NCBI GenBank assembly: GCA_963728895.1
Contig: CAVSLM010000001.1
Span: 62,001 to 126,000, forward strand
From: CAVSLM01 sp963728895
Lineage (GTDB): Bacteria; Pseudomonadota; Gammaproteobacteria; JBBQDK01
Length of the DNA: 64,000 nucleotides
Direction: 5' to 3'
A model generated the notes under the pieces. That model did not search any database. It had not been told where the DNA came from and worked only from the letters and a program-made list of their open reading frames with translations. Position 1 is the first letter of the stretch. Each line of letters starts with the position of its first letter. A program made the position numbers and the translations under genes. Shown piece by piece: positions 10,086-18,838 of the stretch.

Positions 10086-11915
10086 TCAGGTGGCGCGCCG
10101 CAGCTCCGGTCGGGGCTGGAGCGCAGGTTCCGGCTCTTCGCCCTCGTGCTGCTGCAGGATCCAGAGGCCCGCATACAGCCCGCCCGCCGCAAGCAGCTCC
10201 TGGTGCGTACCGCGCTCGATGATGCGTCCGTGCTCCAGCACCAGGATCTGATCGGCGTCGACGATGGTGCTCAGGCGGTGCGCGATCACCAGGGTGGTGT
10301 GGTCGGCCGCGACCTCTTCCAGCGCCTCGAGGATGGCCTGCTCGGACTGTGAATCGAGGCTGGACGTGGCCTCGTCGAACACCAGGATGCGCGGGTTCTT
10401 GAGGATGGCACGGGCGATCGCGACGCGCTGCTTCTCGCCACCGGACAGCTTCAGCCCGCGTTCGCCCACCAGCGTGTCGTAGCCCTTGGGCAGCGCCGCA
10501 ATGAACTGGTGGATGTGCGCGAGCTGCGCGGCGCGAATCACATCTTCGCGGCTTGCACCCGGCCGGCCGTAGGCGATGTTGTGGTAGATGGTTTCGTTGA
10601 ACAGCACGGTGTCCTGCGGAACGATGCCGATGGCGCTGCGCAGACTCTGCTGGGCCACGGCACGGATGTCCTGGCCGTTGACCAGAATCTTCCCGCCGGT
10701 CACGTCATAGAACCGGAACAGCAGCCGCGCGAGCGTCGATTTGCCGGCGCCGCTCGGTCCTACCACCGCCACCTTGCGCCCCGGTGGAATTTCGAAGTCC
10801 ACATCGAACAGGATCTGCCGTCCCGGGTCGTAGGCGAACTGCACGTGCTCGAAGCGCACCTCGGCCGATCCGGCGATCAGCGTCGCGGCGTGCGGCGCAT
10901 CGAGGATCTCGGGGCGCTGCTCCATCAGACTGAACATGCGGTCCATGTCCGCAAGCGCATGCTTGAATTGGCTGTAGACGACGCCGAGGAAGTTCAGCGG
11001 GACGAACATCTGCAGCAGGAAGGCGTTCACCAGCACCAGGTCGCCGAGCGTCATGGTGCCGTGCACGACACCGCTGGCGGCCATGACCATGATGCTGGTG
11101 ACGCCGCCGGTGATGATCGTGCCCTGCACGAAATTCAGCGCCGACATCGAAGTCTGGCTCTTGATGGCCGCGCTCTGCCATTCGGTCAGCGTGGCATCGT
11201 AGCGGCGCAGCTCGTACGCCTCGTTGCCGAAGTACTTGACGGTTTCGTAGTTGAGCAGGCTGTCGATGGCCTGGGAGTTGGCCTGGGAGTCGAGCGCGTT
11301 CATGGTCATGCGGAACTTCATGCGCCACTCGGTGATGACGAAGGTGAGCGCCACGTAGATGGCCACGGTGATGAAGGTGACGACCGCGAACCAGACGCTG
11401 TACTTGGTGAGCAGAATGCCCGCCACCAGACCGACCTCCACCAGGGTCGGCAGGATGTTGAACAGCAGGTAGACCAGCAGGTTGCTCAGGCTGCTGGTGC
11501 CGCGCTCGATGTCCCGGGTGATGCCGCCGGTCTTGCGCTCCAGGTGAAAGCGCAGCGACAGCGTATGAAGATGCGTGAGCAGCTGGTGCGAGATGTGGCG
11601 CACGATGCCGTGGCGCACCTTGGCGAACACCGCATCGCGAAGCTCGTTGAAGAGCGAGCCCGCGAGACGCAGGGCGCCGTAGCCGAGCAGTAGCGCGAGC
11701 GGCAGGGTCAGCACCGCGCCATGAGTGGTGTCGAGGGCGTCGATGATGTGCTTGAGCAGCAACGGTACGCCCACCGCGGCGACCTTCGCCAGCACCAGCA
11801 TCAGCACGGCGAACACGGCCCGGCCGCGATAGCTCCAGACATACGGCCACAGGGTGCGCAGGGTGGTAAGATCGCGTCGGCCGACCTGCGGGATATCGGT
11901 ATAGCGCTCGCGCAT
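10086..11915 (-). CDS. ABC transporter, fused permease and ATPase (Atm1/HMT type)
   Basis: A 609-residue half-transporter. The N-terminal half holds about six membrane helices (from RAVFAVLMLVLAKVAAVGVPLLL onward). The C-terminal ATPase has Walker A GPSGAGKST (about residue 385), the signature LSGGEKQRVAIARAIL (about 492) and Walker B ILVFDEATSSLD, then the H-loop VIAHRLST. The N-terminal region, the intervening NYETVKYFGNE motif and the overall length match the Atm1/ABCB7/HMT1 group, which exports glutathione- or persulfide-linked compounds. The next gene on the same strand upstream is a DsrE-family sulfur protein, compatible with sulfur or thiol export, but this is inference. Confidence 0.9.
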   Translation of the reverse strand: MRERYTDIPQVGRRDLTTLRTLWPYVWSYRGRAVFAVLMLVLAKVAAVGVPLLLKHIIDALDTTHGAVLTLPLALLLGYGALRLAGSLFNELRDAVFAKVRHGIVRHISHQLLTHLHTLSLRFHLERKTGGITRDIERGTSSLSNLLVYLLFNILPTLVEVGLVAGILLTKYSVWFAVVTFITVAIYVALTFVITEWRMKFRMTMNALDSQANSQAIDSLLNYETVKYFGNEAYELRRYDATLTEWQSAAIKSQTSMSALNFVQGTIITGGVTSIMVMAASGVVHGTMTLGDLVLVNAFLLQMFVPLNFLGVVYSQFKHALADMDRMFSLMEQRPEILDAPHAATLIAGSAEVRFEHVQFAYDPGRQILFDVDFEIPPGRKVAVVGPSGAGKSTLARLLFRFYDVTGGKILVNGQDIRAVAQQSLRSAIGIVPQDTVLFNETIYHNIAYGRPGASREDVIRAAQLAHIHQFIAALPKGYDTLVGERGLKLSGGEKQRVAIARAILKNPRILVFDEATSSLDSQSEQAILEALEEVAADHTTLVIAHRLSTIVDADQILVLEHGRIIERGTHQELLAAGGLYAGLWILQQHEGEEPEPALQPRPELRRAT

Positions 11916-11947
11916 GCGAAGAGTTCCGGCGGCGCCGGCGAAGGCGC

Positions 11948-12325
11948 TCAGTAGGTCAGGACGACGACTCCCTCCTCGACCGCGGTGCTGATGAAGGCGG
12001 CTCCACCGCGCACACCGTCCATCTCCGGTATGGCGCTCGCTTCGTCGATGCCGTTGTCCGCCATGGCGGCGCCGCAGATGTAGAACTTCACACCCGCCTG
12101 ATGGGCGTCCTGCATGAAAGCGTAGATCGAGCGCTCGCGTTTTCCGCTGGGAAACATCTGCTCGGCGACCCCGCGGCGCAGCAGGGCAGCGGCACGCGAG
12201 GCGAAGTACATCTCCACCTCCAGGTCCAGGGCCGCCGCCACCGTGGCCTGGAAGAACGGCGCAGCGAGCGTGGCCGGGGCATCAGGGTTGGAATTGAGCA
12301 GCATGAACACGACTTTCTCGGCCAT
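11948..12325 (-). CDS. DsrE/DsrF-like family protein
   Basis: A 125-residue single-domain protein of the DsrE/TusD fold: KVVFMLLNSNPDAPATLAAPFFQATVAAALDLEVEMYF at the N-terminus, FYICGAAMADNGI in the middle with the conserved Cys, and VRGGAAFISTAVEEGVVVLTY at the end. The family includes sulfur-relay subunits and putative peroxiredoxins of sulfur oxidisers. The frame is open upstream to 12517, but ATG at 12325 gives the family-typical start. It is 32 bases upstream of the ABC exporter on the same strand, so they may be one transcript. Confidence 0.85.
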   Translation of the reverse strand: MAEKVVFMLLNSNPDAPATLAAPFFQATVAAALDLEVEMYFASRAAALLRRGVAEQMFPSGKRERSIYAFMQDAHQAGVKFYICGAAMADNGIDEASAIPEMDGVRGGAAFISTAVEEGVVVLTY

Positions 12326-12474
12326 GAAGTAACCATGATTCCCGGCGCGGTCCGGTGACGGACCGCATCCGTCATTGTTGCAGAAACGGCGGTGGTGCGA
12401 AACCGGAGCACGGACATTGCCGAATCGTGCACCGGTTTGCGGTGCGTCGCGGCCGTGCCTCCCATATAATCGGG

Positions 12475-12480
12475 CACACT
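12475..12480 (+). promoter_or_regulatory. Possible -10 element upstream of the zinc-ribbon gene
   Basis: An exact TATAAT lies 84 bases upstream of the FmdB-family start in an otherwise GC-rich gap. No convincing -35 sits 16-18 bases upstream, so this is a weak call. Confidence 0.3.
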
Positions 12481-12564
12481 TGATTCCGCTGCCGGTCGCC
12501 CCTAGATCGGTAACCATGGGGGTCGCCGACCCGCGACGCGATTTCCCTCAGGAGATTTCTCGCC

Positions 12565-12864
12565 ATGCCAATTTACGAATACCGGTGCCGTGCCTGCGGG
12601 CACGAACTGGAAACCATACAGAAGATGAGCGATCCGGCGCTGACGCAGTGCCCGGCGTGCGGCGAGCCGCAGTTGCAGAAACTGATTTCCGCCGCCGGTT
12701 TCCGCCTCAAGGGGGGCGGTTGGTACGAGACCGATTTCAAGTCCGGGAAGAAGAAAAACGTCACCGAGTCCGAGCCGGCCAAGACCGAGCCGGCAACGAA
12801 GAGCGAGCCCTCCAAGCCCGATGGCAAGGCGGCGGCCGCTGCCGCCGGCGGCGCCTCGGACTGA
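12565..12864 (+). CDS. FmdB family zinc-ribbon protein
   Basis: A 99-residue protein starting MPIYEYRCRACGHELE, the family signature, with a four-Cys zinc site formed by CRACGH and CPACGE. The tail is low-complexity Lys/Glu/Ala/Ser-rich. Family members are small regulators or chaperone-like proteins of uncertain role; the name comes from FmdB near formamidase genes. A good ribosome binding site (AGGAGATTT) precedes the ATG. It begins a conserved run with the DUF502 protein, aspS and nudB. Confidence 0.9.
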   Translation: MPIYEYRCRACGHELETIQKMSDPALTQCPACGEPQLQKLISAAGFRLKGGGWYETDFKSGKKKNVTESEPAKTEPATKSEPSKPDGKAAAAAAGGASD

Positions 12865-12894
12865 GCCCGCGGCGGGGTACCCGGCTTCCAGACC

Positions 12895-13551
12895 ATGTCG
12901 CTGCTGCGTCGCTATCTTATCGCCGGGCTGCTGGTGTGGGTGCCGCTGGGCGTGACTTTTCTGGTGCTCAAGGTCCTGGTCGACACCATGGACCGCACGC
13001 TGCTCCTGCTGCCGCCCGGCGCCCGGCCCCAGGCGTGGCTCGGCTACTCGATCCCCGGCCTGGGGATCGTGCTCACCATCGTGATCGTGCTGCTCACGGG
13101 CATGATTGCCGCCAACCTGCTGGGCCGGCGCCTGGTGCTGGCCTCGGAGCGGCTGCTGGCGCGCATACCGCTGGTGCGCACCATCTATGCCGGCGTCAAG
13201 CAGGTCATGGAAACGGTGTTCACCTCGGGAACCCGCGCCTTTCGCAAGGTGCTGCTGGTGGAGTATCCGCGCACCGGCGTGTGGTCGCTGGCTTTCCAGA
13301 CCAGCGAGACGGTCGGCGAGGTGCAGGCCCGCACCGGCGAGGAAGTCATCAACGTGTTCGTTCCGACCACGCCCAACCCGACCTCCGGCTTCCTCATCAT
13401 GGTACCGCGCCGCGAAGTGATCGAGCTCGACATGAGCATCGACGAAGGCGTGAAAATGATCATCTCCCTGGGCGTAATAGTCCCCGTGTGGCGTGGAGCC
13501 GGTGCTGCGTCCCCGCGGGTCGCGGTTGCACCCCCCGGCGGTACCCCGTAA
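12895..13551 (+). CDS. DUF502 family membrane protein
   Basis: A 218-residue protein with two strong membrane segments (about residues 8-28, LIAGLLVWVPLGVTFLVLKV, and about 55-80, GLGIVLTIVIVLLTGMIAAN) and a C-terminal soluble part containing the family-typical FVPTTPNPTSGFLIMVPR near residue 160. It is almost always found just upstream of aspS in proteobacteria, as here. The function is not established; an envelope role is plausible from topology only. Confidence 0.9.
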   Translation: MSLLRRYLIAGLLVWVPLGVTFLVLKVLVDTMDRTLLLLPPGARPQAWLGYSIPGLGIVLTIVIVLLTGMIAANLLGRRLVLASERLLARIPLVRTIYAGVKQVMETVFTSGTRAFRKVLLVEYPRTGVWSLAFQTSETVGEVQARTGEEVINVFVPTTPNPTSGFLIMVPRREVIELDMSIDEGVKMIISLGVIVPVWRGAGAASPRVAVAPPGGTP

Positions 13552-13606
13552 CATTTCCGGTTTTCCGGCGGTACCCGCCGCCTCTCCGGGACGAAGGGTC
13601 TGCGCG

Positions 13607-15379
13607 ATGCGCACGCACTACTGCGGTGATCTCGATGCGTCGCTGATCGGCCAGTCCGTGACGCTGTGTGGCTGGGTGAACCGGCGCCGCGACCACGGCG
13701 GCGTCCTGTTCATCGATTTGCGCGACCGCGAAGGTCTGGTGCAGGTGGTGTTCGATCCGGACCGTCCCGACACCTTCGCGCAGGCCGAACGGGTGCGCAG
13801 CGAATACGTGCTCCAGATCACCGGCGAGGTGCGCGCGCGTCCCGCGGGCACCGAGAACCCGGAGCTGCGCAGCGGGCGCATCGAGGTGGCGGCGCTGGGC
13901 CTCGAGGTTCTGAACCGCGCCGAAACGCCCCCCTTCCAGCTCGATGAAGAGGATGTCAACGAAGAGGTCCGGCTGCGCTACCGTTATCTCGACCTGCGCC
14001 GCCCGCACATGCAGCAGCACATCCGGCTGCGCGCGCGCATTGCCCAGAATCTGCGCAACTTCCTGGACCGCCACGGGTTCCTCGACATCGAGACGCCGAT
14101 GCTGACGCGCGCCACGCCGGAGGGAGCGCGCGACTATCTGGTGCCCAGCCGCACTCACCCCGGGGCATTTTTCGCCTTGCCGCAATCGCCGCAGCTCTTC
14201 AAGCAGCTGCTGATGATGAGTGGTTTCGACCGTTACTATCAGATCGTGCGCTGCTTCCGTGACGAGGATTTGCGCGCCGACCGCCAGCCGGAATTCACGC
14301 AGCTGGACATCGAGACCTCGTTCCTGGACGAGCGGGGCATCACCGATGTCATGGAGCAGATGATCCGTGATCTCTTCCTGCACGTCCTGGAGATCCGGCT
14401 GCCGGAGCCTTTTCCGCGCATGTCCTACGCGGAGTCGATCGCGCGCTACGGCGTCGACAAGCCCGACCTGCGCATCGCGCTGGAGCTCACCGGGCTTTCC
14501 GATCTGATGGCGGACGTGGAGTTCAAGGTGTTCGCCGCACCCGCCCAGGATCCGCATGGCCGGGTGGCGGCGTTGCGTCTGCCGGGTGGCACGAGTCTGA
14601 CGCGCAAGGAGATCGACGACTACACCGCCTACGTGGGCCGCTTCGGTGCCAAGGGCCTCGCATATATCAAGGTGAGCGACTCCGCCGCCGGTCGCAGCGG
14701 GCTGCAGTCGCCCATACTCAAGTTCCTGCCCGATGCGGTGGTGGAGCAGATCCTTGCACGCACCGGCGCGCAGAGCGGGGATCTGATCTTCTTCGGTGCC
14801 GACCGCGCGAGCGTGGTCAACGAGGCGCTCGGCGCCTTGCGCGTTCGGCTCGGCCACGACCGCGGGCTGGTGGAACGCGGCTGGCGTCCGCTGTGGGTGG
14901 TCGACTTTCCCATGTTCGAGTGGGACGAGGGCGAGTCACGCTGGATGGCTTTGCATCACCCGTTCACTGCGCCCCGGGTCGAGGATGCCGCGGCGTTGGA
15001 GGCACGGCCCGGGCAGTGCCTGTCACGTGCCTATGATCTGGTCCTGAACGGGACCGAGCTCGGCGGTGGATCGGTGCGTATACACCGGCCGGAACTGCAG
15101 AGCGCGGTGTTTCGCCTGCTTGGCATCGGCGAGCAGGAGGCGCGCGAGAAGTTCGGCTTCCTGCTGGACGCCCTGCAGTACGGTTGTCCGCCGCACGGCG
15201 GCATCGCCTTCGGACTGGACCGCCTGGTGATGCTCATGACAGGCTCCGCCTCCATACGCGACGTCATGGCCTTTCCCAAGACCCAGACCGCCAGCTGCCC
15301 GCTTACCGGTGCCCCCGCACCGGTCGCCGACAGCCAGCTCTCCGAGCTCAACATCCGCCTGCGCCCGGTCACCAGGTGA
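13607..15379 (+). CDS. aspS: Aspartyl-tRNA synthetase
   Basis: Charges tRNA-Asp (possibly also tRNA-Asn if non-discriminating). The 590-residue bacterial-type enzyme has an N-terminal OB anticodon-binding domain (about 1-110, VTLCGWVNRRRDHGG), class II motif 2 (FRDEDLRADRQPEFTQLDIE, near residue 217) and motif 3 (GGIAFGLDRLVMLM, near 530), and the bacterial GAD insertion between about 300 and 420. The frame is open upstream; ATG at 13607 gives the standard MRTHYCGDL start. Whether it is discriminating cannot be told by eye. Confidence 0.97.
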   Translation: MRTHYCGDLDASLIGQSVTLCGWVNRRRDHGGVLFIDLRDREGLVQVVFDPDRPDTFAQAERVRSEYVLQITGEVRARPAGTENPELRSGRIEVAALGLEVLNRAETPPFQLDEEDVNEEVRLRYRYLDLRRPHMQQHIRLRARIAQNLRNFLDRHGFLDIETPMLTRATPEGARDYLVPSRTHPGAFFALPQSPQLFKQLLMMSGFDRYYQIVRCFRDEDLRADRQPEFTQLDIETSFLDERGITDVMEQMIRDLFLHVLEIRLPEPFPRMSYAESIARYGVDKPDLRIALELTGLSDLMADVEFKVFAAPAQDPHGRVAALRLPGGTSLTRKEIDDYTAYVGRFGAKGLAYIKVSDSAAGRSGLQSPILKFLPDAVVEQILARTGAQSGDLIFFGADRASVVNEALGALRVRLGHDRGLVERGWRPLWVVDFPMFEWDEGESRWMALHHPFTAPRVEDAAALEARPGQCLSRAYDLVLNGTELGGGSVRIHRPELQSAVFRLLGIGEQEAREKFGFLLDALQYGCPPHGGIAFGLDRLVMLMTGSASIRDVMAFPKTQTASCPLTGAPAPVADSQLSELNIRLRPVTR

Positions 15380-15549
15380 GCGCCCGCTCGCGTTCGCGTC
15401 TCTGATCCGCCGCGAAGCGACGCCACGCGCCGGCGTCGCCGCGGGGACCCGTGGGTCGGGTGTCTTCTACCATGCGCATTGCAGGAGCGCCGGGTCCGGC
15501 GGGCGCACCGCTCACGAATCTGCAACGACAACTCCGCGAGGAGCGAGCC

Positions 15550-15996
15550 ATGCAGCCGCGCGCATACAAGCGCCCGATATCGGTGCTGGTCGTGGTTCAT
15601 ACCCGTGCCGGCGAGGTGCTGCTGCTGCGCCGGCGTGTACCCGCAGACTTCTGGCAGTCGGTGACCGGAAGCCTGGAATGGGACGAGACGCCGGCCGAGG
15701 CGGCACACCGCGAAGTGGTCGAAGAGACGGGACTCGACGTGCCGCCGGCGGCGCTGGTCGACTGCGAAACGCGCAACCGCTTCCGGATCGTCCCGCCCTG
15801 GCGCCAGCGCTACGCACCGGATGCGCACGAGAATGTGGAGCACGTATTCCACCTGCAGATCGAGGAGCGCGTGCCCGTGCGGCTCGACCCGCACGAGCAT
15901 GTGGAATTCCGCTGGCTGGGGCGCGACGCCGCAGCGGCACTCGCCAGTTCGCCCACCAATCGCGAAGCCATACTGGTGCAGGTCGGTGTGCTCTGA
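15550..15996 (+). CDS. nudB: Dihydroneopterin triphosphate diphosphatase (Nudix)
   Basis: A 148-residue Nudix hydrolase that removes pyrophosphate from dihydroneopterin triphosphate in folate synthesis. The Nudix box is GSLEWDETPAEAAHREVVEETG at residues about 38-59, and the N-terminus KRPISVLVVVHTRAGEVLLLRR is typical for NudB. The ATG at 15550 is chosen over the upstream frame because a GGAGCGA ribosome binding site precedes it and the protein then has family length. Its position directly after aspS is the usual one in gammaproteobacteria. Confidence 0.92.
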   Translation: MQPRAYKRPISVLVVVHTRAGEVLLLRRRVPADFWQSVTGSLEWDETPAEAAHREVVEETGLDVPPAALVDCETRNRFRIVPPWRQRYAPDAHENVEHVFHLQIEERVPVRLDPHEHVEFRWLGRDAAAALASSPTNREAILVQVGVL

Positions 15997-16151
15997 TCGC
16001 GGTTGCGGACCGCGCACCTGCCTTCCGGTGAAATCCCTTGAGATCTCCCTGCAACCTGCTGCGTACTGCGGGCCGCCCGTAACCGGAACCACGTACCGCG
16101 GTCCTGCGGCACGCAGCGCCGCCGGCCATCGATGCGAATCCAGGTGGGATC

Positions 16152-16826
16152 ATGTCCGCTGAACCGCCGACCGCCCCCGATGCTCTGGAGGCCGTCATCG
16201 TCGTCCACGGTCTGTGGATGCGCGCGCTGGCCATGGCGCCGTTGCGCCGGCGTCTGTTCCGCTGCGGCTATGCCGCGCAGGCGTTTTCCTATCCCAGCGT
16301 GCGCGAGCCGCTCGGGGCCAACGCCGCGCGGTTGCAACGTCATGCGGCCGCTGTGCGCGCACCCGTGGTGCACTGGGTTGGGCACAGCCTCGGCGGACTG
16401 CTCATCCTGCGCCTGTTCCAGGACCATCCCGACCAGCGACCCGGGCGCGTGGTGCTGCTCGGGCCGCCGGCGCGCGGAAGCCAGGTCGCGCGCCGGCTCG
16501 CGGCGCATGGTTACGGGCGGCTGCTGCTGGGGCGCAGTACCGAGCAGGCGCTGTTGGCGGAGGGACCGGACTGGCGCGCGGACCGGGCGCTCGGAGTCAT
16601 CGCCGGGAGCGCCGGCCTCGGGGTGGGCTGCCTGATCGGCGCACCGCCCGCGCCGCACGACGGCACGGTGTCGGTGCAGGAGACCCACGTTCCCGGCATG
16701 ACCGACCACCTGGTTGTGCCGTCGACGCACACCGGGCTGCTGCTTTCCGTGCGGGTCGCCGCGCAGGTCTGCACCTTCCTGGCGAGCGGCTGCTTCGAGC
16801 ACGCCGCAGTTTCGACTTCACGCTGA
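16152..16826 (+). CDS. Alpha/beta hydrolase (lipase/acyltransferase-like)
   Basis: A 224-residue small alpha/beta hydrolase. VIVVHGLWMRALAM carries the HG oxyanion loop at about residue 17, GHSLGG at about 78 is the nucleophile elbow with catalytic Ser, and the late HLVVPSTHTGLLL supplies a probable catalytic His. It resembles the short lipase-like hydrolases of proteobacteria with no determined substrate. There is no signal peptide. It sits between nudB and yebC, an insertion relative to the common order. Confidence 0.8.
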   Translation: MSAEPPTAPDALEAVIVVHGLWMRALAMAPLRRRLFRCGYAAQAFSYPSVREPLGANAARLQRHAAAVRAPVVHWVGHSLGGLLILRLFQDHPDQRPGRVVLLGPPARGSQVARRLAAHGYGRLLLGRSTEQALLAEGPDWRADRALGVIAGSAGLGVGCLIGAPPAPHDGTVSVQETHVPGMTDHLVVPSTHTGLLLSVRVAAQVCTFLASGCFEHAAVSTSR

Positions 16827-16919
16827 GGCGGCTCCGGCGCGGTACCGTTTGTATGGCGGTTCGCAAACTTTCCGGTGGCTTAGTATATTCTTTGGCTTTT
16901 TCTGATCGAGAACGACGCC

Positions 16920-17666
16920 ATGGCAGGTCACAGCAAGTGGGCCAACATCCAGCATCGCAAGAACGCCCAGGATGCCAAGCGCGGGAAGCTCTTCACGCGA
17001 CTGATCCGCGAGATCACCGTCGCGGCACGCATGGGTGGCGGCGATGCTGCGGCCAACCCGCGGCTGCGGGCAGCCATCGACAAGGCGCTCGGTGCGAACA
17101 TGACCAAGGATACCGTGGAACGCGCCATCAAGCGCGGTGCGGGAGGGGGGGACGACTCGAGCCTGGAGGAGGTGCGTTACGAGGGCTACGGGCCCGGAGG
17201 CGTGGCGGTGATGGTTGACTGCGTGACCGACAACCGTAACCGCACGGTGGGCGAAGTGCGCCATGCCTTCACCAAATGCAACGGCAATCTCGGCACCGAC
17301 GGCTCGGTGGCCTACCTGTTCACCGAGGCGGGTGTGCTGTATTTCCCGCCCGGAGCCGACGAGGACCGCATCATGGCCGTGGCGCTCGAGGCCGGGGCCG
17401 AGGACGTGGTGACGGAGGACGACGGCTCCACCGAGGTGCTCACCACGCCCGCCGGTTTTCTCGATGTCAAGCAGGCGATGCTGGATGCGGGACTCGCTCC
17501 CGAGCAGGCCGAAATCACCCAGCGCGCTTCGACCTCCGCAGTGCTGGAGATCGAGGACGCCAGGAAGATGGTAAAGCTTCTGGACATGCTCGAGGACCTG
17601 GACGACGTGCAGAACGTCTACTCCAATGCAGACATCCCCGATGCCGTCATGGCGCAGATCGAGTGA
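16920..17666 (+). CDS. yebC: YebC/PmpR family protein
   Basis: A 248-residue member of the YebC/TACO1 family, beginning AGHSKWANIQHRKNAQDAKRGK, with the usual conserved core GGDDSSLEEVRYEGYGPGGVAVMV and the C-terminal segment VYSNADIPD. Members have been described as DNA-binding regulators, and more recently as factors relieving ribosome stalling at polyproline. It is immediately upstream of ruvC, the classic gammaproteobacterial order. Confidence 0.96.
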   Translation: MAGHSKWANIQHRKNAQDAKRGKLFTRLIREITVAARMGGGDAAANPRLRAAIDKALGANMTKDTVERAIKRGAGGGDDSSLEEVRYEGYGPGGVAVMVDCVTDNRNRTVGEVRHAFTKCNGNLGTDGSVAYLFTEAGVLYFPPGADEDRIMAVALEAGAEDVVTEDDGSTEVLTTPAGFLDVKQAMLDAGLAPEQAEITQRASTSAVLEIEDARKMVKLLDMLEDLDDVQNVYSNADIPDAVMAQIE

Positions 17667-17717
17667 AGACCCATCCGCTCCCGGCCCGCCCCAACCACCG
17701 CGCCTGCTGAGCTGCGC

Positions 17718-18236
17718 ATGCTGCGCATCCTCGGGATCGATCCCGGCTCGCTGGTCACCGGTTACGGCGTCATCGACGTCGACGGCAGCCGCAACCGCCA
17801 TGTGGCGAGCGGGTGCGTACGGCTGCGGCAGACTTCGCTCCCGGAACGCCTGGCGGCGATCTTCGCCGCCATCAGCGACATCGTCGAAATCCATCAGCCG
17901 CAGGAGACGGCCGTCGAGCAGGTGTTCCTGCACCGCAACGCCGATGCCGCATTGAAGCTCGGCCAGGCGCGCGGCGCGGCGATCTGTGCCTGTGCGACGC
18001 GCGAGCTGCCGGTGCGCGAGTACACGCCGCGCCAGGTGAAGCAGGCGATCGTCGGACGCGGTGGTGCCGACAAGCGCCAGGTTCAGCACATGGTGCGCGT
18101 TCTGCTGGCGCTGCCCGCCTCGCCCCAGGCGGACGCGGCCGACGCTCTGGCGGTGGCGTTGTGCCACGGCCACACGCGCCAGACGCTGACGCATCTGCCC
18201 GAGGCGCGTGCGGTACGGCGCGGGCGGCTGCGATGA
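17718..18236 (+). CDS. ruvC: Holliday junction resolvase RuvC
   Basis: A 172-residue endonuclease that cuts Holliday junctions in the RuvABC resolvasome. The acidic catalytic residues are visible: Asp in GIDPGSLVTGYG (residue 7), Glu in ETAVEQVFLHRNADAALKLGQARG (about 66), and Asp residues of QADAADALAVALCH (about 138-141). The stop overlaps the start of ruvA (ATGA), indicating coupling. Confidence 0.96.
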   Translation: MLRILGIDPGSLVTGYGVIDVDGSRNRHVASGCVRLRQTSLPERLAAIFAAISDIVEIHQPQETAVEQVFLHRNADAALKLGQARGAAICACATRELPVREYTPRQVKQAIVGRGGADKRQVQHMVRVLLALPASPQADAADALAVALCHGHTRQTLTHLPEARAVRRGRLR

Positions 18237-18838
18237 TCGGTCGTCTGCGCGGCGTGCTGGTGCACAAGCAGCCGCCCCAGCTGCTGGTCGAGGTGCACGG
18301 CGTCGGCTATGAGGTCGAGGCGCCGATGTCCACCTTCTATGACCTTCCCGCCGTGGGCTCGGAGGTGATCCTCTATACGCACCTCGTGGTGCGCGAGGAC
18401 GCGCAGGTGCTGTGCGGATTCATACGCGATCGCGACCGCACGCTGTTCCGGCACCTGATCCGCGTCAACGGCGTGGGGCCGCGGCTGGCGCTCGCCATTC
18501 TTTCCGGCATCAGCGCCGACGCGTTCGTGCGCTGCGTGCAGGAACGCGACGGCGCGACCCTGACGCGCCTGCCCGGCGTCGGCAAGAAAACCGCGGAACG
18601 ACTACTCATCGAGATGGTCGATCGTCTCGGCGAGTGGACTCAACCCCTGTCCGGGCAGAGCGCCGACCGCGGCGGCGCGCCTGCGCCCGCGGGACCGGTG
18701 GAGGATGCGGTGAGCGCGCTGATCGCCCTTGGCTACAAGCCACAGGAAGCCAGCCGCATGGTGCGCGCCGTGGACACAGCGGAACTGCCCAGCGAGGAAA
18801 TCATCCGCCGCGCGCTGCAGACGGTGCTCAAGGCATGA
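18233..18838 (+). CDS. ruvA: Holliday junction branch migration protein RuvA
   Basis: A 201-residue junction-binding subunit. It has the OB domain (MIGRLRGVLVHKQPPQLLVEVHGVGYEVEAP), helix-hairpin-helix motifs (RVNGVGPRLALAILSG and TRLPGVGKKTAERLLIEM) and the C-terminal domain III that contacts RuvB (EDAVSALIALGYKPQEASRMV). Start overlaps ruvC, and its stop overlaps the start of the L,D-transpeptidase gene. RuvB, its partner, is not next: it lies 2.4 kb downstream beyond a cell-wall cassette. Confidence 0.96.
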   Translation: MIGRLRGVLVHKQPPQLLVEVHGVGYEVEAPMSTFYDLPAVGSEVILYTHLVVREDAQVLCGFIRDRDRTLFRHLIRVNGVGPRLALAILSGISADAFVRCVQERDGATLTRLPGVGKKTAERLLIEMVDRLGEWTQPLSGQSADRGGAPAPAGPVEDAVSALIALGYKPQEASRMVRAVDTAELPSEEIIRRALQTVLKA